From positions 12,040,840 through 12,104,839 of the forward strand of contig NC_047067.1 in NCBI RefSeq assembly GCF_902459465.1: DNA of 64,000 nt, written 5' to 3'. The position numbers were made by a program, and so were the translations under genes. A model generated the notes under the pieces. The model was not told where the DNA came from. It saw only the letters and a program-made list of their open reading frames with translations, and made no database searches. Source of the stretch: Asterias rubens. Lineage: Eukaryota > Echinodermata > Asteroidea > Forcipulatida > Asteriidae. Below are positions 10,895 through 20,600 of this stretch, one piece after another (position 1 is the first letter of the stretch; each line of letters starts with the position of its first letter).

Positions 10895-11035
10895 TGGCCT
10901 AGTAAGGTTTCCGAGTTGGTGGCTACATCTCCCGGTTATGACTCGTTGCAGGTGTTGCTAAGGAGGTGCTGTACTTAAACGCATGATGCAGAAATCTAGC
11001 CAGAGCTGTAGCCACTTATTCTGACATGGCCTGGG

Positions 11036-11371
11036 CCCAATTTCATCAAGCTCTTCAGCAGATATTTCTCTAAGCAAAGTTCTTGGTTAAGCATGAAATG
11101 TTCAAGGTATCAGTCACAGAAATGGCAACTGGGTATTCTGGCTGGTAACATATCTTGCTCAGCAAAAACTAGGTTTTTTGCTTATACTATGTTGTGCTTA
11201 TAGGCTTTATGAAAATGAGCCCACCATTGCCCATTCTAATTTCATAAAGCCTGTAAGCACAAAAAACTTGCTTAACACAGAACAATATCGTGTAACAGAA
11301 ACAAGTTACCAGCCAAATTTACATATAGTTTTCAATGTGGCAACTGGTGGCCATAAAATTGGGCCCATGTA
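11036..11371. repeat. Two abutting family D hairpins
   Basis: One copy runs from CTGGGCCCAATTTCATCAAG (11036) to GGCTTTATGAAAATGAGCCC (about 11222). A second begins at ATTTCATAAAGCCTGTAAGC (about 11240) and ends AAAATTGGGCCCAT (11371). Confidence 0.75.
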
Positions 11372-12295
11372 GATGGTTGAATAGACTTTATCAAGTAAGA
11401 ACCATTTTGTTGTTCCCCTGATAAACTCATATAACTAGCCAAACCGAGGCTTGGATGAAATTAGTCTGGTCCCTCCATAAGCAATGAGAACTAGACATTA
11501 TTTTGATCATTATATTAGTACTAGTATGTAGGGAACTATGTCCAAACCATTAATGTGTGTATGCGTTCATATTACATGATTATGTTGTTTCAATGTAGTT
11601 TGTAGTAATTCAGGCAAACTTTTCCTCCTAGCCGATACTCCGCAAGGCTCAGATAAAGCTGGGACCAGACAGCGCTATTTTATTAAATGAGTCCAATCAA
11701 GAATAAGTGCCAGTAATCACTTTGTGCGCAAAATTGCATGAACAATACTTTGTGATTATTGGTTCAATAGCAATCAAAGAATTTGTTAAATTAATGCAAT
11801 CTGTGCAATTCATATAACATGTACCTGTCATAAATTCATTCACAGATGCTTTGGAAACAAATGTTTGTATGAAGAAAGATCTTGGATGATACACGCTTGC
11901 ATTGGCTGAAAGTGGAAAAAACAGTGTTCGTTTGGTTTCACTCTTGCAATTAATGGCAATGCAAATAAATTGTTGGAAGTGCAGCAGTTTTCGATAGTCT
12001 AAAACATCTTGAGAAACATCACTTCGAAGAAATATGGTTAAGTAAAAAGATATAAGTTTATCCCCAAAATTTGAATAAAATTTGAAGCATTTCTGTCACT
12101 ATGTTTGAAACATGTTTCTCAGAATGTGTACTCCTATTATCTTCTTGCGTGTATTATTTACTCCTGATTTTCGGCTATAGGTACAAAACGCGACCACCAT
12201 TCGCATGGGAATATGTGACATGTTAATTTTGTTGTATACACAACATATTTGTATAGGATTAGAACAATTGAAAACAAGGATAGAGCCCTATAGTG
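11372..12295. repeat. Spacer with diverged repeat, family E
   Basis: The stretch around 11890-12125 (GAGAAACATCACTTCGAAGAAATATGG, in parts) resembles 47218-47470, which has GAGAAATGATTCACTTCGAAG. The rest of the segment shows nothing I can assign. Confidence 0.4.
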
Positions 12296-12312
12296 AGGGG
12301 GGGGGGGGGTGG
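12296..12312. repeat. Poly-G tract
   Basis: A run of more than ten G. Similar G runs occur near 24667, 25789, 29967, 30180, 31420 and 36279. Confidence 0.9.
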
Positions 12313-12539
12313 GTGTAGAAAAATGCTATATATTTGTATAATAGTCTTTGTGGAAGGCACGGCAGTGTTCCTTTTATTACTTGACTATGCGGGTGCATCA
12401 AAACGATAGTGGGCGCTGTTTATGAAAACGTGATTTCTTCATCGACTGGTTCATGGCTTCGAGCAAATGTTTAAAAATGTCAGCATTGAGTCGCTGAAAA
12501 TTAAACGTGTGAATATTTGTTTGCACTTATATATAAGGA

Positions 12540-12620
12540 CTCGGGAAAGTACTGAGTATACAGTACTGAGTATACAGTGCTAACACACATCGGTGTATGG
12601 GTAAAAAAAAAAAAAAAAAT
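12540..12620 (+). repeat. SINE tail fragment (S2-like)
   Basis: A short duplicated GTACTGAGTATACAGT is followed by GCTAACACACATCGGTGTAT and poly-A. This is the tail module also seen near 7830 and 37020. Confidence 0.6.
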
Positions 12621-12923
12621 TAATATTCTTGATCCCCGATGCAAATTTAACATCTATTACACTTATATATACCTACACCTTTGATGTACTATGGCCTATG
12701 TGATATTTATGCGTAAATAATAACCTAATGATTTGAAGTCAAATGAGGTGTAACTTTGAAATTTATTTGAATGTGTTTTGATCCTTAATTTTCCCTGAAA
12801 TGCAACGATGCTCATAACAAAGAGACTACCTCAGTGAGATGTTGAACAGTTTGCTTAATACATTTACTTATCTTTAATAAGGGACGGTAAGGAATCGTAT
12901 AATTTACCTGAAGTTGCACTAAG

Positions 12924-13153
12924 GATCAGGGCAAAATTTCAAAAAGCTAAGCAGTATTTTCGTTTTTGCAAATGTCTTCGGCTCAGCAGATGGCTCGGGT
13001 ATCGGTTGCAGCTTAGTATTCGTCGAAGTGTTAATCTGGGAACCTATTTTTGCTGAGCAAAAGTTGTTTGCTGTGCTAACCTAGTTTTTGTGCTTCGTTT
13101 TCTGTGCTAAGCTAGTTTTTGTGCTTCGAAGGCTTTATGAATTTGAGCCCAGA
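12924..13153. repeat. Hairpin MITE, family D (diverged)
   Basis: From CAAAATTTCAAAAAGCTAAG to GAAGGCTTTATGAATTTGAG. A TTTGTGCTTCG... segment is duplicated in the right arm. Confidence 0.7.
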
Positions 13154-13364
13154 TCGAACGCTGTAGATCATCGTCTACTGTTTTAGTAAGACTTGTCTAG
13201 AATAGATAATTTACTCTCGAACTCTAGGCAGGTTGTACTGTTTGGAATTGTGAAAGTCTTGACTTTACAATTTTAGGAGCGAAATGGGTTTCTATTATAA
13301 GCTATACTATAGTTGGTTGGCGGTCTGGTTCGTTCCGATCCACCACACAGCGCTTGGGCCTTAG

Positions 13365-13886
13365 TTAAAGGCACTATACACTTTTGGATATTACTCAAAA
13401 TAATAACACCTATTGTTAGCATCAAAACTTACTTGGTAATGAGAAACGGAGAGCTGTTGATAAAATAAAACATTGTTAGAAATTGCTCCATCTGAAGTAA
13501 TTTCACATTCAATTATTAAAAGACGTCAGGTCTGAAGCCTTTTTGAGCTAGCTAAAAGCACGAACATTTTGTGCAACAATTGTGTTTTTATCTCTCATTA
13601 TTCTCTTGCAACCTCGATGACCCATTGAGCCCAAATTCTCATAGATTTGTCATCTTGTGTGTATTATGTTGGGATACACCAAGTGAGGGTATACCTATAA
13701 TGTATTTGATATGTTTACCAAAAGGTGTCCTGGGTTGGATTTCACATTAGGACTAGTCTTATCTCAAGTTAGGACCAGTTACTCGTCCTAACTTAGGACT
13801 AGCCATACAATTTGTATATCTCCTAGGACTAGTCCTAAGTTAGGGCTAGTCCTAACTCTTTGTGAAATCTACCCCAGTGCCTTTAA
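13365..13886. repeat. Family A MITE interrupted by a family G MITE
   Basis: The left arm starts TTAAAGGCACTATACACTTT and the right end is AGTGCCTTTAA. About 145 bp of foreign sequence is inserted just inside the right end. The last TTAA (13883-13886) also starts the next element. Confidence 0.8.
13731..13875. repeat. Family G MITE nested in family A
   Basis: Terminal repeats GGTTGGATTTCACATTAGGA and CTCTTTGTGAAATCTACCCC. The interior is made of TTAGGACTAG and its inverse. Related copies: 44752-44916 and the satellite at 10315. Confidence 0.8.
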
Positions 13887-14224
13887 AGCCATTATACACT
13901 TTCGGAACAGAAACATTAAATAAAAGAAGGTAATGGTGAAAGACTTCTCTTGAAATATTATTCCATGAAATGCTTTACTTTTTAAAAACATTAATACAAT
14001 TATCAATTCTCGTTATCGAGAATTACGGATTTATTTAAAACACATGTAATGACACGGCGAAACGTGCGGAAACAGGAGTGGGTTTTCCCGTTATTTTCTC
14101 CCGACTCCGATGACCGATTGAGCCTAAATTTTCATAGGTTTGTTATGTTTTATATCCAAGTTGTGATACACGAAGTGTGGGCCTTTGGACAATACTGTGT
14201 ACCGAAAATGTCCAGTTCCTTTAA
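13883..14224. repeat. Hairpin MITE, family B
   Basis: Starts TTAAAGCCATTATACACTTT and ends GTCCAGTTCCTTTAA. The centre is AATTCTCGTTATCGAGAATT. Family B shares its first 8-18 bases with family A but has a different body. Confidence 0.85.
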
Positions 14225-14244
14225 AGGATTTGGATACCTTTTCA

Positions 14245-14580
14245 AAATGTCCACAGATTTACATTAAACTTACAGTGTTTGAAGATAATGATAGTGGAAA
14301 GCTTCCCTTCAAATAATACTTACTGAGGTGCTGTAGTTTTTGAGAAATGAGTAAAACAATGTCATGAAAGTTTGTAAATGATTAAAATAATTTTCGTCTC
14401 GTGAGACGAATATTATCTTCATGACATTGTTTTACTCATTTCCCAAAAACTACAGCACCTCAGCACGTAATATTTTCAGGGAAGCTTTCTACTATCATTA
14501 TCTTCAAACTGTGTAAGTTTAGTGTACATCTGTGGACATTGTGTTTTTTATCCTACAAAAGTTACATAGACCCTTTAAGC
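14245..14580. repeat. Long-stem hairpin element, family C
   Basis: A nearly perfect inverted repeat: GCTGTAGTTTTTGAGAAATG in the left arm is matched by CATTTCCCAAAAACTACAGC in the right arm. The loop is TCGTCTCGTGAGACGA. The second copy is at 54528-54880. Confidence 0.85.
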
Positions 14581-15116
14581 TGAGTCGACTAGTCCCAATG
14601 GAATCGAGACCATAATATCTTTCGTGTTAAGTCTTCTTGGGAGAACAATAATGCTAATCTATGGTGAATTTCGTTTTTGGAAGGAATGAACAGAATAGTT
14701 TTGGGAATCAAATTGCTGATTAACTGCAAGTCATTGTCATCATCATGATCACAGGCGTCAATTTGTCTCAGGGGAGGAGCGGGGTCCAGGGTGCCGCCTT
14801 TTTTTGGTTTTAGCTTGTCTCAATGGCGTAGTAGAAAAAACTTAATTGGTAAAACATATTTACGTAACATTTTTATAAAACTGAGATTGGTTCAAACAAA
14901 GAAATTAACACGAAAGACAAGAACAAAAGCCCGACATACATGCACTCCTCTTTCTTCAAGGAATTCTTGAATTATTTGACATTTTATTCTTTGTTATCGA
15001 TACTATTAAACAATTTAATTTGGCCATGCCAACCGGCGCACTTTGTTTTTCAACAACGAAAAGGTCTATTGACTCCAACCACTGGGTACCTACTTATATT
15101 GCTTACTCCACCATGG
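14581..15116. other. Unannotated spacer
   Basis: No supported gene or recognised repeat. A short reading frame begins at 14940 but resembles nothing I know and runs into repeat DNA. Confidence 0.5.
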
Positions 15117-15187
15117 GCTCAATTTTATAAAGCTGTACATTTCTGTGTCAAGCAAAAATTGAGTGGAACACCAGTCATAAAATATGC
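15117..15187. repeat. Left half of a family D MITE split by the retrotransposon
   Basis: GGGCTCAATTTTATAAAGCT and the following bases match family D up to 15187, where the retrotransposon begins. The rest of the same element resumes at 20820. Confidence 0.75.
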
Positions 15188-15326
15188 TTTCATGCTACTT
15201 CGCTACGCTCATACGCATGAAAAACAGTTCAGTGTTAATGGACACGCCATAATAAAAGAAATGGAGGCAATAGGATTTGATTCAAATTATTTATTTACAG
15301 CATGGGATAATGGTGGGATCACAAAC
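15188..15326. repeat. Split direct repeat, 139 bp, outer copy
   Basis: TTTCATGCTACTTCGCTACG to GGGATCACAAAC, identical to 19874-20012. It is the downstream end of the element on its coding strand. Confidence 0.95.
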
Positions 15327-15421
15327 ACCGAGTCTTAAATTCCCTTTTTGAACTTCCAAATTTAAGAAATACAGCACTGGATCATCTGATCCTCGTGTAT
15401 CACTTCTGGTCATCTGACCAA

Positions 15422-15463
<42 letters not shown>

Positions 15464-16064
15464 CATTTAACTGGTCATCTGACCATGTCGGATCATTTGA
15501 TCATCTAGCTCGTTCGTGCACAATTTCAATTAATCTTATTCAACTTAGTCGTTTCTGATCATTCCTTGCAGAATCATTCCTTGCAGATGCAGAATCTCAA
15601 TAAATTCGAATTAAGTACATCAACTCTCTTATAATTAGAACAAAAATTTCGTATAGATTCAAATTAAGTACATGTCAAACTCTCCTTAAGAACAAAATTC
15701 TCATATCTCAAATCTCTGGACGAGCCACCTGGCTGTTTCGTAATGTTAAATATAGTAATAGGAAAATTCTGATGCAAATCATTATACACAGCCAAATTAC
15801 GTATATGCACAATTTCAACGAGTCAGACAATTTTCTTAACATAACAATATTTAAAACTCAAATCTACAAGCCACTTAGTCGTTTCGGATCGTCTGCTCCT
15901 TAAATTATTAATGCAGAATTCCAATAAATTCAAATAATAAGTACACGTTTCAACTCTCTTATAATAGAAAAAACTCGTCTGCTCCTTAAAACGTATCAAC
16001 TCTCTTATAATAGAAAAACTCTCTTATTATACTGGACGGATCACCCGACCGTTATACAGTAAGC
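15327..16064 (-). other. Retrotransposon 3' non-coding region with stem-loops
   Basis: A T-rich stretch with a pure T run at 15426-15459, flanked by small inverted repeats of one pattern (GGATCA-TC-TGATCC, TGGTCA-TC-TGACCA). Duplicated fragments such as CAACTCTCTTATAAT also occur. On the coding strand this is downstream of the recombinase. It may serve as the 3' UTR or in priming, but that is inference. Confidence 0.6.
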
Positions 16065-17105
16065 CTACTCTTTGAAGAGTTTCCCTGACATGTCTAGTCT
16101 TTGTTTGATATCCCATTTGACGTATCTGTTTTTAGCCTCAGTGGTCTTCCAGCGACCTTGTTGCATTATCAAAGCTTCAGGAACATGTTGGTTGGCTAGG
16201 TGGGAAGCCCCGCCTGCAGGCGGGGGATCTTAGGCTATGAAGGCCGTATACCTTTGGATCGGTTACGCCTATGCGCCTAAGGGCCTCAAAAAACAACTCT
16301 CTGCACCTAGTGTAACTTAAGGGTCTATCAGCGCCAATTTTGTACGTTTTTGTACTGGACAAAAATATAACAGGGGTGAACAGATATTTGTCTTGACCCA
16401 GATTGATCCCGGCAGCCTCTAAAAACCGGCGTAAAATCGCAACTGGTGAGTAGGTGTCCAGTGTGTCGCAAAGAAAAGCAGTACTACCATCCCTGAAAAT
16501 GTCGGTTTTTGATTTTGGGATAAAGATTGAAATACCCTTATTGTTTGGCAATTCAGATAAGTGGGTAGCCTTCATACCTGCCATCTCATTGTGAGGAAAA
16601 AGGAGAGCATATTTGAGGGAGACATAGCAGGCAGATCTAAGATCTAAAAGCGAGGCATCAGGACCCGCGAAAAGGTCGACAATGGCTTTGACCTGGCTAA
16701 GGGAAATTGGCTGTTTTTGTGCGGGCGGATGATGTATAGTTCCCGCCTACCGCTGACTATCACATGTTGAATGATGGGTGCATCAAGCGGGTTACTTTTG
16801 ACATTAACCAATGAATGTAACCATCTCAATGAAGCAGCAGTAGAAATCAAAGCACTATCAGAGTTTGAATGTGATTTTATATGTGACAGGTAAATTGCTA
16901 ACACTTGTTCAGAAAAGGGGAGCACCAGAGGAATACCTTGCAATTCTAACAAGGACAAAAATTTACGACATTTATAGAAATAAGCCATAACCGTACCCTC
17001 GGATTTAGCAAAGATTACATCTAGCAGCATTATTTCTTTCTGGGCTTGGAAATTGAGGGGGAAATCGAGCCAAAATGGGTGGTTTCGGACTATCTGTATG
17101 CACAA
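16065..17105 (-). pseudogene. Tyrosine recombinase of the retrotransposon, frameshifted
   Basis: Integrates the element's circular DNA copy in this class. The N-terminal SAM-like part (17105 to about 16690) contains FAKSEGTVMAYFYKCRKFLS and SAALRW-like words (here STAASLRWLHSLVN). The catalytic part includes HLSELPNNKGISI, SKTDIFRDG, the H-x-x-R box as GLHSLRS, then GRWKTTEAKNRY with the presumed nucleophile Tyr, ending at a TAG at 16065. The frame changes near 16690 and again near 16215. The first catalytic Arg, normally just before the E(L/M) of the helix, is not evident: the sequence reads LLFPHNEMAG. The second break is a 10-nt insertion forming a perfect 18-bp palindrome. It is not expected to make an active enzyme as it stands. 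Confidence 0.85.
16208..16225. repeat. Perfect 18-bp palindrome breaking the recombinase
   Basis: CCCCGCCTGCAGGCGGGG equals its own reverse complement. It lies immediately after the HSLRS motif codons. Removing 10 nt (on the coding strand, CCCGCCTGCA) would rejoin the two frames, so the palindrome looks like a fold-back duplication. Confidence 0.8.
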
Positions 17106-17150
17106 AAAAAAAAAGAGAGAGGAAGAATTAAGAATGAAAATATGTGATAC

Positions 17151-17698
17151 TCACACTGTACAAGAGTGAGAAGGGATTAAACTGGAACAAAGTCTAGATA
17201 TGCGGCTGCAACGCAGCCTATAGGGAGTTGTGATTTCTGCCATGTTTAAGTGCGAGATAACCACCTTCAGTAATGAGGTCCTTGACCCAGGTATATGGTA
17301 TTGGGACCATAGTAAGGGCCAGAAGGGTTGCGAAGGCCACCAGGGGAAAATTATTACGCCTTTACATTTGCAAAGATGCATGTGTTTAAGGGTGGATGCC
17401 ACTAAGGCTACAGGGGGAACCAACAATGCATTTTCACCGTGCCAGTTCTGGGCAAAGGCGTCTACACCCGAAGAACCTGGGTTCCAAAAACGAGAATAAA
17501 ATCGGGGCAGTTTAGCATTGTAAAAAGTAGCAAAGCAGTCAATTGTGAATGGACAGAAAGACAGAAATCTGTAAGAACGACTGGAACGTTTTCATCAAAG
17601 GCGGCTGCGATTGTCATTTGACAGTGACGAGTCATTAATCTAGAAATACTACCACCAACGGGGGACAACGAAATAATTTGGCCTACGAATGAATGCAA
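17151..17698 (-). pseudogene. RNase H-side region of pol, deleted and frameshifted
   Basis: Minus-strand frames give LHSFVGQIISLSPV and SRLMTRHCQMTI, the connection region after the reverse transcriptase. They then jump to DCFATFYNAKLPRF, SSGVDAFAQNW and IIFPWWPSQPFWPLLW, the conserved post-RNase H segment of this class (the DxFAxxxN, DAFxxxW and WPxxxFWPLL words). The acidic RNase H core expected between them is not visible, so roughly 150 residues seem to be missing. There are frame changes near 17740 and 17560. Confidence 0.65.
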
Positions 17699-17703
17699 AT
17701 CTC

Positions 17704-18540
17704 TTATTGTGAGAGATGTATGTTGCTGTAGAAGAAAATCAATGGGGGCATGGATTTATTAATCTTAACAATCCTACGATCAAGAATCTTAAGTGTGCCC
17801 TGTGCAGTGTCCCATCTCATACCTAACCAATCGATAGTATTTACAGGGCTCCAAATACTCTTAGAAATATTGTATACAAAACCTGCTTCTAAAAGATCAG
17901 AACGAATGTGGTTAGAGATGTTTAAGGCAATCTGGTTGTGTTTTGAAGATTCCTTTGGTCTAGGGATGACAATGAAACCATCATCCAAGTAGAGAGCTAT
18001 TAAAACTCCACATGACCTCCAGTGGGTGACCAAAGGTTTCAGAGCTTTGGTAAATATGTAAGGAGCGGATTTGAGCCTGAAAGGCAAAACTGTAAATTCG
18101 AAATGTCTGACTACCCCGTTAATAGACCAAGAAAATCCCAGATAACATTGGGAGGCAGGGGCAATGTCAAAATGATGGTAGCCCGATTTTAAATCGAATG
18201 TAACCGTGAGAGCATTTTGTGACAGAAATTGAATACCCGATTTCCAGTCGTCCAAGTTAAAGCGCGTTTTTGGTATGAATTTGTTGAGAACGCTGAGATC
18301 AAGAATAAGTCTATTTTTCTTGGAAGCTGAGCATGAGACAGATGTGGTGAAACGAATTTTGGTATACATCACACTTTTGTTGAATGATGTAACCAACTGA
18401 GGGCGCTCTTTCACTTTAACGGTGAGCGTGAGGATACATGTTGTAAGGTTGTGAAAAGGCCAGACTTTGGGGATTATTTTATTGTCAGAGGAATTTAGTC
18501 TCATTCTCATCGATACCGGTAGTATGTAAATTATTTGCAA
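17704..18540 (-). CDS. Reverse transcriptase of the retrotransposon
   Basis: Open frame of 278 codons. The reverse transcriptase begins near residue 68 (SVSCSASKKNRLILDLSVLN). Motif A is FDLKSGYHHFDI (116-126), followed by LPFRLKSAPYIFTK (152-165) and the catalytic YLDDG (184-188). WLGMRW lies further downstream. YLDDG and LKSGYHH are characteristic of DIRS-group enzymes; the usual LPFGLSSAP has become LPFRLKSAP. The first ~60 residues do not look like reverse transcriptase, so the ATG at 18540 is probably not the functional start. The upstream part of the enzyme lies in the frame ending at 18907. Confidence 0.85.
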   Translation of the reverse strand: MQIIYILPVSMRMRLNSSDNKIIPKVWPFHNLTTCILTLTVKVKERPQLVTSFNKSVMYTKIRFTTSVSCSASKKNRLILDLSVLNKFIPKTRFNLDDWKSGIQFLSQNALTVTFDLKSGYHHFDIAPASQCYLGFSWSINGVVRHFEFTVLPFRLKSAPYIFTKALKPLVTHWRSCGVLIALYLDDGFIVIPRPKESSKHNQIALNISNHIRSDLLEAGFVYNISKSIWSPVNTIDWLGMRWDTAQGTLKILDRRIVKINKSMPPLIFFYSNIHLSQ

Positions 18541-18906
18541 ATAATTATCTAAATATTTAGAATGTGATAACCAACTTCCAGGTCTTTATGAGTAAGTTGA
18601 GTAACTTAATTAGGCTGGGGCGTATGAACATTAGCCGGGTTAAGGAACAGGGTTTACTTTTGGTCCCTTTTCTGTTTTGGTCGCCAAGTTGCCAGGAGTG
18701 TGGTCGGAGAGAAGCTCTTAAAAGTTGTTTTTAACAGAGAAATAAGATGACCAGATGACCAAATAATTGTTCTATAGAAGACAGATCGGTTGGTTTTTCT
18801 TTGGAATTGAATGGAGATGTAAATATATCATGATATGCTGAGGAGGGTGTGAGTTGAGCCTTCGCAACCCAAACAAGGTGTCAAGCCTGATTTATTTGTC
18901 TTCGGA
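18541..18906 (-). other. Non-coding spacer inside pol
   Basis: Separates the N-terminal and catalytic parts of the reverse transcriptase. No frame continues the protein through it. It contains GATGACCAGATGACCA, a word shared with the element's 3' stem-loop region. It could be an intron or an insertion; I could not settle on splice sites. Confidence 0.45.
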
Positions 18907-19323
18907 CTAAATTAAAAACACTACACAGATAAAGGACTGTTCACGATAAGGATGAGATTTTTCTGAAATACGGGAAGAAGCCAGTAAATCTAAAATGGAA
19001 TCTGTTACAAATTTGGCCTCGCGTAAGGCCGACTTATTATTCCTGAAAAACATAGGAGGGGGTTCCTCTTCAAAAGGGATTACATAACCTTGCTCGATTA
19101 TTGATAAAATCATGTCAGGGGAACCTATATCACGCCAGAATTGAACATGTTGTTTTAGTCTCCCTTTAACTGGTAAATTATCAGACTGTAAGGATGCCTT
19201 TTCAGGAAAACAATGTACCTTCAGAACGTCATCGAACTTATTGCGAATATTGTCTTTACTGTGCCTTTGGCAATGTTGAGGCGGTGCTGGTACTGGCGGT
19301 ATCAAAAGACCCTGTCGGGGCAT
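18907..19323 (-). CDS. N-terminal part of retrotransposon pol
   Basis: The frame contains KGRLKQHVQFWRDIGSPDMI, LSIIEQGYVIPFEEEPPP and NNKSALREAKFVTDSILDLL. This is the conserved leader of DIRS-group reverse transcriptases (G-R-L-x-x-x-x-x-F-W, G-Y-x-x-P-F, N-N-x-S-A-L). A Met codon at 19323 is a possible start. The frame overlaps the end of gag (19256) in another register, so pol would need its own start or a frameshift. The frame stops at 18907, before the VNPLSV-like motif. Confidence 0.75.
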   Translation of the reverse strand: MPRQGLLIPPVPAPPQHCQRHSKDNIRNKFDDVLKVHCFPEKASLQSDNLPVKGRLKQHVQFWRDIGSPDMILSIIEQGYVIPFEEEPPPMFFRNNKSALREAKFVTDSILDLLASSRISEKSHPYREQSFICVVFLI

Positions 19324-19542
19324 ATCGCTGGTTGCCTGCTTGGGACAATGCTCTCTGGAACTGGTAGGATGGGGCGTGCCATGATGGGAATGGAGGTCTC
19401 TGCCCGGTGAAAGGGACGGCTGGTGTGGGTCTTGCCTGATTTCGGTAACGTGAGTAGGTGTTGGAACCAAAGGAGTAGGGGCAATTTCTGGACCAATGGC
19501 CAGACATTCCACAGGAGAAGCACGACTCAAAAGACGGCATGC
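19256..19542 (-). CDS. Gag C-terminus with CCHC zinc knuckle
   Basis: Reads CFSCGMSGHWSRNC, a C-x2-C-x4-H-x4-C knuckle, then a Pro/Ser/Thr-rich tail ending at 19256. It is preceded by a strong acceptor (GTGTTTTTTCAG at 19554-19543). Spliced to the donor at 20072/20071 it continues the gag frame exactly (CGA G + GC ATG). Confidence 0.85.
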
Positions 19543-19654
19543 CTGAAAAAACACAATTTTGAAAAAAGAGAGAAAGAAAAACGGCGACTGGAAATACAAA
19601 ATAAAATATTTTATCAAATTAAACCCTTTGCCCGGGAGGGTGGGAGGGCACTAA

Positions 19655-19873
19655 GTCAGGTTTAAAGTATTATTGGCAAAGATAGATGATACTCGGTGTG
19701 TTTGTGAAATCACCTGAATGGGGAAGCTGAGAAAGCGCTTCATTTATATAGGGGTACGCTTGAATGAGTTAGACTATCAAACACAATGGTATGGGTGCAT
19801 CTCTAACGCAAGGAAAGCATAAAATGCAAATTAGAGAGAAGGCCTATGGCGCGCCAAACAGACAAAACTAAAT
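19655..19873. repeat. Split direct repeat, 219 bp, inner copy
   Basis: From GTCAGGTTTAAAGTATTATT to GACAAAACTAAAT, abutting the 139-bp repeat. It differs from 20601-20819 only in GGGTGCATC against GGGTTCATC. Confidence 0.95.
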
Positions 19874-20012
19874 TTTCATGCTACTTCGCTACGCTCATAC
19901 GCATGAAAAACAGTTCAGTGTTAATGGACACGCCATAATAAAAGAAATGGAGGCAATAGGATTTGATTCAAATTATTTATTTACAGCATGGGATAATGGT
20001 GGGATCACAAAC
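19874..20012. repeat. Split direct repeat, 139 bp, inner copy
   Basis: Identical to 15188-15326. Together with 19655-19873 it forms the fused internal repeat that templates end joining in this element class. Confidence 0.95.
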
Positions 20013-20071
20013 GGCTTTTGAAAATTGACAAAGTATAATAGGTAGGGGTTTAACAAATCGCTTTACAATAC

Positions 20072-20600
20072 CTCGAAAAAGATGGCGATCAGGATGACCA
20101 AATGTGGGCCTGGAACCACTCTGCTGGTGTTGCGGAGCCTCATTCCGTCGCCGCTTGCGCGACTCTATATCTTTCAAAGCAGCTTCCTCTGCGACGAGAA
20201 CCTGTTCTGCTGTTCAGCAGTCAATTTGTCGACGTTGGTTTTGTCTAGATGTGACACGGTACCCCAGCCGGCCTTGCTGGAATCGGCTATTCGAACTTTC
20301 TGCTTTCTTTCGGCAATCAGGGTCGTCCCTTCTTGTACGGCTTGTAGGGCTGCTTCGATGTTGATATCGACGGTCAAGGCAGATTGGATTTTGCAAAGCA
20401 CAATCTCGAGTTGTCCGCAGAATTCGTACTGGGCGATATTGCCTGGTCTTGACAGATCTTTGGCTTCAAGTTTGAGTTTGAGTTCTTTCAGCGCCGTAGA
20501 GTCATTAGGTGTTTTGTTGATAGCGCTAAACTTAGCGTCGAAAGTCTTTAAACTTGTCAAAAATTTCGGCGGTTTGTACGTGGTCGCTTGAAGTAGACAT
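20072..20600 (-). pseudogene. Gag N-terminal part with two compensating frame breaks
   Basis: The ATG at 20600 directly abuts the 219-bp repeat and reads MSTSSDHVQTAEIFDKFK before a stop. The conserved body lies one frame away: FDAKFSAINK, LKELKLKLEAKDL, ADSSKAGWGTV and KLTAEQQNR (20550 to 20200). The original frame then resumes with VLVAEEAALKDIESRKRRRN up to the predicted donor at 20071. The body resembles DIRS-group gag (A-D-x-S-x-x-G-W followed by an E/K/R-rich segment). The two shifts cancel. An alternative ATG at 20689 inside the repeat gives the body frame directly, but with a less convincing N-terminus. Confidence 0.75.

Larger units (their letters stand above)
19543..20071 (-). other. 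Predicted 529-nt intron enclosing the internal split repeats
   Basis: The donor is TTCGAG-GTATTG, with the exon ending at 20072. The acceptor is TTTTTTCAG-GCATG, with the exon starting at 19542. Joining them keeps gag in frame and removes both internal repeats. Introns are known in DIRS-like elements; this one is inferred from sequence only. Confidence 0.6.

Noticed and set aside
14940..15338. 132-codon plus-strand reading frame
   Set aside because: It runs from spacer through a MITE end into the retrotransposon's terminal repeat, so it cannot be a real gene.
19907..20187. Plus-strand frames across the retrotransposon (for example around 20082-20591)
   Set aside because: They are antisense shadows of gag. 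The minus strand carries the conserved motifs.
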